This document shows positions 1 through 5,009 of a DNA stretch of 5,009 bases, piece by piece; positions within the stretch are counted from its first letter, which is position 1, and each line of letters starts with the position of its first letter. The stretch covers positions 1-5,009 of the forward strand of contig DCZC01000033.1 in assembly GCA_002331565.1 (NCBI GenBank), given 5' to 3'. Position numbers and translations under genes: made by a program. Source of the DNA: Gemmatimonas sp. UBA2094 (GTDB taxonomy: Bacteria; Gemmatimonadota; Gemmatimonadetes; Gemmatimonadales; Gemmatimonadaceae). Under the pieces are notes generated by a model. That model worked only from the letters and a program-made list of their open reading frames with translations, ran no database searches and had not been told where the DNA came from.

Positions 1-1259
1 AGGCGCGCATTGGGATCGGCCTTCGCGTCGAGCAGCGCCTTCACCACCTCGAGGTATGTGGCCTGCTGTTGCAGCTGGAACGCCGGCTGCGGCGTGCGCG
101 TGCTCGGCGCCCATTCCTTGTTGAGCACGGCGAACAGCGGACCGGCCCCGGCGTCGCTGTAGAGGTTCGGATTGGCCCCGCGCTTCACCAGGGCCAGCGT
201 GAGATCGTAGTGGCCGTTGATGGCGGCCATGAGCAGCGGACTGGTGCGATCACCCGCGCTCACCTGATCGATGTTCGCGCCGCCGTCGAGGAGCGCCATG
301 GTGGTTTCGATCTCGCCTTCCCGCACCGCCAGCAGCAACGCGGTGAGGCCACCCTGCACCCCCATCATCTCATTGTACGCCGGGTTGTCGTCGTCGAGCC
401 CGCGCCCGCCCTGGGCGGCAAGGCGGGCCTCCTCGGCGGCCGTCGCATCGCGGACACCCGCGATGGCCTGCGCCGAGGCGGCGGCCTGTTCGACTTCGCG
501 CGACGCCTTGACCGCCGCCTGCACCTGCTCCGGCGTGGGTATCCAATTGGGATTGTTGGCCTGCCCCTGCTGTTCGCGCAGTTTCTGCAGCACGGCATCC
601 CGTCGCATCTTCGCCTGCCGGTCCTGCGCGGCACTCGCCATGATGTCCATCGTGCGCGCGGCCAGCGACGGGTTGGCGCCGGCCTTCATGAGAACGCGAA
701 CCGCGTCGGTCCGGCCGCGGGCCGCCGCCAGCATGAGCGGCGACTGGTTCCATCCCGGCTCGAGGGCATTCACGTCGGCGCCGGCCTTCACGAGCGCCGT
801 GACGGTACCCGCAACGCCGGACATCGCCGCCAGATGCAGCGGCGTGACCCCTTCGCTGGTGACGGCACGCACATCCGCCCTCGCCGCGAGCAACTGCTTC
901 ACGATGGCCGTGCTCCCGGCGCTGCTGGCGATATGCAGTGGCTGATACGCGCCGACACGGGTGGCCGTGCGCACCGAGGCGCGGGCGCGCAGCAGCAGCC
1001 CCGACATGACCGAGTCGCCGCGCTGCGCGGCCCAGTGCAACGCCGTCATCCCGTCACCCTGCGGGACATTTACATCCACGCCCCGCGCCAGCAGCGTGCG
1101 CAGCGCCGTGAGGTCGCCTTGCATGGCCGCATCGGCCACCGGGGCGGCCGCCCGTGCGGCCAACACCACGCCGTCGTTCGAGAAAAGTCCTGCCACACGC
1201 GGCGCGTGGGGCAGCAGCAGCATCGGCAGCACGAGCGCCGTGATGACTACGTGTCTCAT
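1..1259 (-). CDS. Exported ankyrin-repeat protein; 3' end outside the window
   Basis: An ATG at 1259 opens a frame of 419 codons that runs off the left edge without a stop. An in-frame TAG at 1262-1260 directly precedes it, so no longer start is possible, and GGGAGG lies 10 bases upstream. The N-terminus, MRHVVITALVLPMLLLPHA, looks like a signal peptide or membrane anchor. About eight ankyrin units follow: five in a first block (about 39-201, with cores such as TALHWAA, QPLHIAS and TPLHLAA), then an Ala/Gln/Glu-rich helical linker (202-302), then a second block from 303 (TALLLAV, SPLLMAA, GPLFAVL). The eighth unit is stretched by an insertion (about 382-401) before ending in LLDAKADPNAR at the edge. 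This architecture, with linker and insertion, resembles ankyrin proteins I know beside DUF1592/DUF1552 genes in Acidobacteriota and Gemmatimonadota; those are usually longer, so several C-terminal repeats are probably missing here. Ankyrin repeats bind proteins, so a scaffold or maturation role for the two upstream products is inferred. Confidence 0.93.
   Translation of the reverse strand, partial: MRHVVITALVLPMLLLPHAPRVAGLFSNDGVVLAARAAAPVADAAMQGDLTALRTLLARGVDVNVPQGDGMTALHWAAQRGDSVMSGLLLRARASVRTATRVGAYQPLHIASSAGSTAIVKQLLAARADVRAVTSEGVTPLHLAAMSGVAGTVTALVKAGADVNALEPGWNQSPLMLAAARGRTDAVRVLMKAGANPSLAARTMDIMASAAQDRQAKMRRDAVLQKLREQQGQANNPNWIPTPEQVQAAVKASREVEQAAASAQAIAGVRDATAAEEARLAAQGGRGLDDDNPAYNEMMGVQGGLTALLLAVREGEIETTMALLDGGANIDQVSAGDRTSPLLMAAINGHYDLTLALVKRGANPNLYSDAGAGPLFAVLNKEWAPSTRTPQPAFQLQQQATYLEVVKALLDAKADPNAR
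3..353 (-). repeat. Second ankyrin-repeat block (three visible units, continuing past the edge)
   Basis: Residues 303-419 hold units beginning near 305 (TALLLAV), 339 (SPLLMAA) and 372 (GPLFAVL). The third is interrupted by an insertion around 382-401 containing KEWAPSTRTPQPAFQLQQQ before the second helix resumes at TYLEVVKALL. The array probably continues outside the window. Confidence 0.85.
354..656 (-). other. Helical linker between the two ankyrin blocks
   Basis: Residues 202-302 contain no ankyrin consensus. The stretch is rich in Ala, Gln, Glu and Arg, with predicted-helix character around MRRDAVLQKLREQQ (218-231) and PEQVQAAVKASREVEQAAASAQ (243-264), then a Gly/Asp-rich loop near 284-292. 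It separates the repeat array into two domains and is not a degenerate repeat I can align. Confidence 0.7.
657..1145 (-). repeat. First ankyrin-repeat block (about five units)
   Basis: Residues about 39-201 of the ankyrin protein hold five units of about 33 residues. Unit cores begin near 42 (degenerate, VADAAMQGDL), 72, 106, 139 and 173, and each unit ends in a turn such as ARGVDVN, KAGADVN or KAGANPS. At DNA level a 14-base direct repeat (ggcgccggccttca on the plus strand, at 675-688 and 777-790) encodes KAGA in neighbouring units, 102 bases or 34 codons apart. Confidence 0.88.
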
Positions 1260-1269
1260 CTACTCCGCG

Positions 1270-1275
1270 CCTCCC
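1270..1275 (-). promoter_or_regulatory. Ribosome binding site of the ankyrin-repeat gene
   Basis: On the minus strand GGGAGG lies 10 bases upstream of the ATG at 1259, inside the 20-base gap after the DUF1552 stop. It is the best Shine-Dalgarno match at either gene junction and supports the chosen start. The gap leaves no room for a separate promoter. Confidence 0.65.
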
Positions 1276-1279
1276 GCCA

Positions 1280-2659
1280 TCAGAAAGTGAATTCGCCGGT
1301 GCTGTCACCGAAGGTGGTGAGATCATCCATGCCGATCTTGTGCATCAGGCTGAGCATCACGTTGGCCATCGGCGTGCCATCGGGGGCCTTGAGGTGTTGG
1401 TTCCCCGAGGCGAGGCCATGGCCGCCACCCAGCAGGATGAGCGGGCACCGGCGGTGATTGTGCGTATTGCTGTCGGACATCGGCGAGCCGTAGATGATGG
1501 TCGTGCGATCGAGCAGCGGCACATCGCCATCCATGGTGTTCTTCAGCTTGTCGAGCAGGTACGGCAACAGGCTCACGTGGTACTTGTTGATCTCCGCGAA
1601 CTCCTTCACGCGCGCCGGATTGTTGCCGTGATGCGACGCCGGATGGAAGCCGGTCATCACGCCACTGTCGGGGAAGACACGCGCCGAGGCATCGCGCCCC
1701 ATCTTGAACGAGAATACGCGCGTCATGTCGCTCTGCAGCGCGAGGACCTGCAGGTCGAACATGAGTTTCACGTGGTCGCCGAAGTTGTCGGGAACGCCCG
1801 CCGGGGCGCCCGCCAGGTCGCGTTCCTCGCCCGACGTGTTGCGCGCCTCCACCTGCTGGATGCGGCGTTCGATTTCGCGGATGTGTTCGAGGTACTGGCC
1901 CATGCGCTGGCGGTCGCCGGCGCCCAGCTCACGATTGAGTTGCGCCACGCGGCCCGTGATCCAGTCGAGCACGCTGCCCGTGCTGCGGTTGCGCAGCGCC
2001 CGCTCCTCGGGCGTCCCGCCGGCACCGAACAGTTGCTCGAAGGCGACCCGCGGGTCGCGGATCATCGGCAGCGGATCGGTGGGCGAACTCCAGCTGATGG
2101 AGTCGGTGTACATGCACGAGTAGCCGTAGGCGCAGCCGCCCGCGCGGTCGAGCGGTTCGATGCACAGCTGCATGCTGGGAATCGGCGTGGCCTGCCCGAA
2201 TCGCTGCGCGTACATCTGGTCGAGCGACGTACCTGCGAAGTAGTTCGAGCCTTCGGTCTGCGTGGGGTGCGCCTGCGTGAGGAACACCGCGCTCGACCGG
2301 AAGTGATCACCGCCGATCTCCTCCGGCTTGTACGCCTCCGCCATGCGCACGTCGGTGTTGCTCACGATCGTCAGATATTTGCGCCACGCCTCGAGCGGCG
2401 AGAGCGACGTCTTGCTGAGATCGAACGTGCGCCCGGTGGTCGGTGGCGACCACATGTGCTCCGTGAGCCCGAACGGGGCACAGCCGGCGGCACCGTGTAC
2501 CATCTCGAACGCCAGCAGGCGTGTCGGATTCGCGGCGTGCCCCACCCGTCCGAGTGCGTTCACGGGCATCATCGCCTCGAGATACGGCAGCGCGACCATG
2601 GTGCCCATGCCCTTGAGGAACGTGCGGCGCGGCATGGGATGGCGAAACAGATTGGCCAT
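1280..2659 (-). CDS. Tat-exported DUF1552 (HXXSHH family) protein
   Basis: Complete protein of 459 residues. The ATG at 2659 lies 7 bases after the stop of the upstream gene. The frame stays open further upstream, but that extension overlaps the cytochrome-like gene and would bury the signal sequence. A second possible start is Met9 (2635). Residues 11-17, RRTFLKG, form a twin-arginine motif, followed by a hydrophobic segment (about 17-30). DUF1552 hallmarks follow: GGDHFRSSAVFLT (117-129), a cysteine pair at 176 and 182 in CAYGYSC just before ISW, a charged helical stretch LGAGDRQRMGQYLEHIREIE (245-264), HPASHH (339-344) matching the HXXSHH name of the family, and GSPMSDSNTHNHRRCP (391-406). 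Length is normal for the family. No reaction is established; the histidine clusters suggest a metal site, by inference, and a distant link to the sulfatase/alkaline-phosphatase-like DUF1501 proteins is possible. There is no strong Shine-Dalgarno, so translation probably depends on coupling to the upstream gene. Confidence 0.95.
   Translation of the reverse strand: MANLFRHPMPRRTFLKGMGTMVALPYLEAMMPVNALGRVGHAANPTRLLAFEMVHGAAGCAPFGLTEHMWSPPTTGRTFDLSKTSLSPLEAWRKYLTIVSNTDVRMAEAYKPEEIGGDHFRSSAVFLTQAHPTQTEGSNYFAGTSLDQMYAQRFGQATPIPSMQLCIEPLDRAGGCAYGYSCMYTDSISWSSPTDPLPMIRDPRVAFEQLFGAGGTPEERALRNRSTGSVLDWITGRVAQLNRELGAGDRQRMGQYLEHIREIERRIQQVEARNTSGEERDLAGAPAGVPDNFGDHVKLMFDLQVLALQSDMTRVFSFKMGRDASARVFPDSGVMTGFHPASHHGNNPARVKEFAEINKYHVSLLPYLLDKLKNTMDGDVPLLDRTTIIYGSPMSDSNTHNHRRCPLILLGGGHGLASGNQHLKAPDGTPMANVMLSLMHKIGMDDLTTFGDSTGEFTF
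1628..1645 (-). other. HXXSHH motif of the DUF1552 protein
   Basis: Residues 339-344 read His-Pro-Ala-Ser-His-His, an exact match to the motif after which the Pfam family is named. With His119 in GGDHFR and His400/His402 in SDSNTHNHR it is the best candidate for a metal or active site. The metal and the reaction are unknown. Confidence 0.85.
2609..2629 (-). other. Twin-arginine export motif of the DUF1552 protein
   Basis: Residues 11-17 read RRTFLKG, matching the Tat consensus (R-R-x-F-L-K), followed by a moderately hydrophobic segment and a likely cleavage region near the alanines at 42-43. It indicates export in a folded state. Confidence 0.85.
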
Positions 2660-2666
2660 GTGTGTC

Positions 2667-5009
2667 TCAGCGGAGCAGCGAGGCCGCGCCCGGGGCGCCG
2701 CTCTCGACAGTGGTGGACGACTCGACCTTCTGCATGCGGAACGCGGGGCTCTTGACCACGCCCAGGATGTAGGCGGACATCCGGTGCTGCTGCGCCCCGG
2801 CATCGCGCACGATGCGACGGATGCTTGGCATGTCGGTGGCTTCCATGCGGCGTCCCACGGCGTAGGCCATGAGGTTGCGCGTGAACGTGCGCAGCAGCGC
2901 GTCCTGCCGCTTGAGCAGCGCGCTCTGCAACTCCACCGCATTGTTGGCGGTGCTGCCATCCCACAGTTCCCCGCGCGAATCCACGGGCATGCCGTTGTCG
3001 CGCAGGCGGACCTTGCCGGTGGCGTCGTACCGCTCGAGCGCCAGGCCGATGGGATCCATCATCTTGTGGCAGCTGCTGCACGATGGATTCTTGCGGTGCT
3101 GTTCCATCCGCTCGCGCACCGTGAGCGGCCGCGAGCCCACCGTGCCCGGCGTCGCTTCGAGGTCGGGCACCCCCGGTGGCGGCGGCGGCGGCGGACTGTT
3201 GAGCAGCACCTCCATCACCCACTTGCCGCGGTCCACGGCCGACGTGCGCGTGGCGTGCGACGTGAGCGTGAGGACACTCGCCTGCGCGAGCAGCCCGCGA
3301 CGCAGCGGGTCCGTCGTGGCCACGCGGCGGAACGCCGGCCCCACCACCTGCTTCATGCCGTAGTGCTGGGCCAGCCGTTCGTTCACGAAGGTGTAGTCGG
3401 CGCGGTAGAGATCGAGCACCGGACGATCGCGGCGCACGAGATCGTCGAAGAACAGCTCCGTCTCGCGACGCATCGCGTTGCGCAGCTGTTCGTCGAAATC
3501 GGGATACTGCCGGATATCCGGCGTAACCACGTCCAGATCGGGGAGGCGCAGCCACTGCGCCGCGAAACGCGTCGACAGCGCTTCGGCCCGGGGGTCGGCC
3601 AGCATCCGCTTCACCTCGCGCTCCAACCCACCGGGCTGCGAGAGCCCGCCGCGCTGCGCCGTCTGCAGCAGCGCTTCGTCGGGGGGCGCCGACCAGAGGA
3701 AGAACGAGAGCCGCGACGCGAGATCGAGATCCCGGATCGCGTACTTGCCAGTGCGGAGCGCCGCACTCGGGGCCCGTTCGAAACGGAACACGAAGTCGGG
3801 GCTGGCGAGCATGCCTTCCAGCGCGAGCCGCACGCCGTTCTCGAACGTGCCACCCCGCCGACGCTCGGTGTCGTACAGCGACAGCAGCCCGGCCCGGTCC
3901 TCGTCCGTGAGCGGACGACGATACGCCAGCGAGCCAAGGCGGGTGACGATCGACTGGGCGCAGGGGCGTTCCGCCACGGCCGTCGCGGGACGGCAGCTGA
4001 ACACCCGCTTGCGCAGATGCGTTTCGCTCACGCCGCTCGCGGCATACGGGCCCGCAATGGAGAGTTCGCGCAGGTGCGGCAGCAGCGTGAACCCGTAGGC
4101 GACGGCATTGGACGTGCTGTTCAGCGAGTACTTGAGCGGCGAGATGAGATCCTGCACCACGCCCTGAAAGCGGGGCGGGATGAACGCCGCCGACACCTTG
4201 TGCGGTCCGGCCGTGACGCGCACCGGTGGCAGCCCTTGGGCCACCCCGTTGGGGTCGGAGGCATGCATGAACCGGTCGATGTCGATCAGCGCCACGCGCT
4301 CGCCGTCGACGGCGATCTCGAGCGCCTCACCGCGGGCAAGCCCGCCGGCGAAGGCACCGGTGGTCTCGTGGAAGAAGTTCACGTTGAACCGGTATTCGCC
4401 ATCGGCCGGAAACACGTGCGTGACCACCATGCCGCCGCGGGTGCCGAACGGCGCACCTTCCACGTGCGCCGTCTGCGAGGCGAGCTTCGGCATCGTGTAC
4501 GTGGTGGCTCCGGCACTGGCCTTCGCATTGCCCACGGCAAGCCAGCTGATGTCGCCGGCGGCGCGCAGATACGCGCCGAGCAGCGTCGGCGACAGCGCCT
4601 GCACGTCGGCGATGTTGTCGAAATTGTCGCTCTTGGTGTCCGGCGGCAGATACTGCGCGGCATCGATCTCGACGCCGAGGAGTTGCTTCACCGCCGCCTG
4701 ATACTCGGCGCGATTGAGCCGCTGAAAGGTACGACGTCCCGGATCGGGGTCGAGCACCGCCGCCGAGTCGATGCGCGTCTCCAGTTCCAGCGCGAGCGCG
4801 TCGAGTGTGTCACCGGCCGGTCGTGGCGACCCGACGGGCGGCATCATGCCCACGCGCAGCTTGGCCACCATCCGCTCCGCCACGTCCACCTGGCCGAACG
4901 GCGACGCCACGTCGAAGCGCGCCAGCGTGAGGTTGCCCCGCTTCATGGTGTCGTTGTGGCACTTGCCGCAGTACTGCTTCACGACCCCGTTGAGCGCGGC
5001 TGGCGCCAG
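2667..5009 (-). CDS. Multidomain cytochrome-like exported protein with DUF1587, DUF1595, DUF1592, DUF1588 and DUF1585 domains; 5' end outside the window
   Basis: The frame is open from the right edge to a TGA at 2669-2667, giving 780 visible residues (numbered here from the edge). A GTG at 4982 could be taken as a start, but nine in-frame codons precede it without a stop and it falls four codons before a heme motif, so the real start and presumed Sec signal peptide lie upstream. Visible order: CGKCH heme motif (14-18) with a possible distal ligand in a MMPP motif (55-58); DUF1587-like region (about 95-155); a beta-rich carbohydrate-binding-module-like stretch (about 188-282); DUF1595 with a cysteine pair at 339 and 350 (about 337-411); DUF1592 (about 425-552); DUF1588 with a second heme motif CSSCH (644-648) followed by KMMDPIGLALE (649-659); and DUF1585 (about 694-759). 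These are the domains Pfam also calls PSCyt and PSD, first noted in planctomycetes. The role is unknown; extracytoplasmic electron transfer is inferred from the heme motifs. The gene ends 7 bases before the DUF1552 gene, its usual partner. Confidence 0.94.
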   Translation of the reverse strand: MAPAALNGVVKQYCGKCHNDTMKRGNLTLARFDVASPFGQVDVAERMVAKLRVGMMPPVGSPRPAGDTLDALALELETRIDSAAVLDPDPGRRTFQRLNRAEYQAAVKQLLGVEIDAAQYLPPDTKSDNFDNIADVQALSPTLLGAYLRAAGDISWLAVGNAKASAGATTYTMPKLASQTAHVEGAPFGTRGGMVVTHVFPADGEYRFNVNFFHETTGAFAGGLARGEALEIAVDGERVALIDIDRFMHASDPNGVAQGLPPVRVTAGPHKVSAAFIPPRFQGVVQDLISPLKYSLNSTSNAVAYGFTLLPHLRELSIAGPYAASGVSETHLRKRVFSCRPATAVAERPCAQSIVTRLGSLAYRRPLTDEDRAGLLSLYDTERRRGGTFENGVRLALEGMLASPDFVFRFERAPSAALRTGKYAIRDLDLASRLSFFLWSAPPDEALLQTAQRGGLSQPGGLEREVKRMLADPRAEALSTRFAAQWLRLPDLDVVTPDIRQYPDFDEQLRNAMRRETELFFDDLVRRDRPVLDLYRADYTFVNERLAQHYGMKQVVGPAFRRVATTDPLRRGLLAQASVLTLTSHATRTSAVDRGKWVMEVLLNSPPPPPPPGVPDLEATPGTVGSRPLTVRERMEQHRKNPSCSSCHKMMDPIGLALERYDATGKVRLRDNGMPVDSRGELWDGSTANNAVELQSALLKRQDALLRTFTRNLMAYAVGRRMEATDMPSIRRIVRDAGAQQHRMSAYILGVVKSPAFRMQKVESSTTVESGAPGAASLLR
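3066..3080 (-). other. Second heme-attachment motif (CSSCH) in the DUF1588 domain
   Basis: Codons for Cys-Ser-Ser-Cys-His (residues 644-648), followed by KMMDPIGLALE, the conserved core of DUF1588. The motif sits some 630 residues from the first CxxCH, so the protein could carry two hemes in separate domains. Whether the DUF1588 motif binds heme has not, to my knowledge, been shown. Confidence 0.8.
4956..4970 (-). other. First heme-attachment motif (CGKCH) of the cytochrome-like protein
   Basis: Codons for Cys-Gly-Lys-Cys-His, residues 14-18 of the visible part, followed by Asn-Asp. CxxCH is the covalent c-type heme site, and YCGKCHND is the form usual at the N-terminus of this family. A MMPP motif about 40 residues on (55-58) could give the distal methionine ligand. 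Heme loading itself is not shown by sequence. Confidence 0.85.

Noticed and set aside
1260..1279. Promoter or terminator between the DUF1552 and ankyrin genes
   Set aside because: The gap is 20 bases and holds only a Shine-Dalgarno and a tiny reading frame, with no hairpin and T-run and no room for -35 and -10 elements.
69..1457. Plus-strand open frame of 462 codons, and the shorter plus-strand frames at 271-945 and 961-1290
   Set aside because: They lie antisense to the ankyrin gene. The translations are Arg-, His- and Ala-rich with no domain, while the minus strand gives clear ankyrin repeats. They are high-GC shadows.
1340..2755. Plus-strand open frame of 471 codons
   Set aside because: Antisense to the DUF1552 gene, whose motifs are unmistakable. 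The plus translation is Arg/His/Val-rich with no recognisable family.
1280..2959. A 559-residue version of the DUF1552 protein starting at 2959
   Set aside because: The extra 100 residues overlap the end of the cytochrome-like gene in another frame, resemble a shadow translation, and would place the Tat signal inside the protein.
2569..3555. Minus-strand frame of 328 codons overlapping both the DUF1592-type and DUF1552 genes
   Set aside because: Low-complexity Arg/Ala/Gly translation without motifs, in a different frame from two well-supported genes.
2667..4982. GTG at 4982 as the start of the cytochrome-like gene
   Set aside because: The frame is open to the window edge, and starting here would leave no signal peptide before the heme motif at residues 14-18. 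The gene is 5' truncated by the window.
1..5009. CRISPR array, insertion sequence, tRNA or rRNA gene
   Set aside because: The window is coding from end to end. I saw no spaced identical repeats, no transposase motifs, no terminal inverted repeats and no structural RNA.

Overview
The window is high-GC bacterial DNA, fully occupied by three genes that all read on the minus strand. In transcription order they are: a multidomain cytochrome-like protein of the DUF1587/DUF1595/DUF1592/DUF1588/DUF1585 type (2667-5009, its 5' end beyond the right edge), a Tat-exported DUF1552 (HXXSHH family) protein (1280-2659, complete), and an exported ankyrin-repeat protein (1-1259, its 3' end beyond the left edge). 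The gaps are only 7 and 20 bases, with no room for a promoter or terminator. The three genes therefore look like the middle of one operon.

This gene set is typical of soil and freshwater bacteria such as Gemmatimonadota and Acidobacteriota, and related families are abundant in Planctomycetota and Verrucomicrobiota. The GC-rich codon use and the exact protein flavour fit Gemmatimonadota or Acidobacteriota best. That is a judgement from family knowledge, and nothing in the window identifies a species.

All three products appear destined for the cell envelope. The cytochrome-like protein has two CxxCH heme-attachment motifs, which require maturation outside the cytoplasm. The DUF1552 protein has a twin-arginine signal, suggesting that it folds or takes up a cofactor before export. 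The ankyrin protein starts with a hydrophobic signal-like segment. No biochemical function is established, to my knowledge, for the first two families. The likeliest reading (inference) is an extracytoplasmic redox system in which the DUF1552 protein is a metal-dependent partner, the DUF1592 protein carries electrons or binds substrate, and the ankyrin protein is a scaffold or maturation helper.

The ankyrin gene has no stop in the window and is the true gene at 1-1259. The long arginine- and histidine-rich plus-strand frames opposite it and opposite the DUF1552 gene are shadows. The cytochrome-like gene likewise stays open through the right edge, so the GTG at 4982 is an internal valine codon and not its start.
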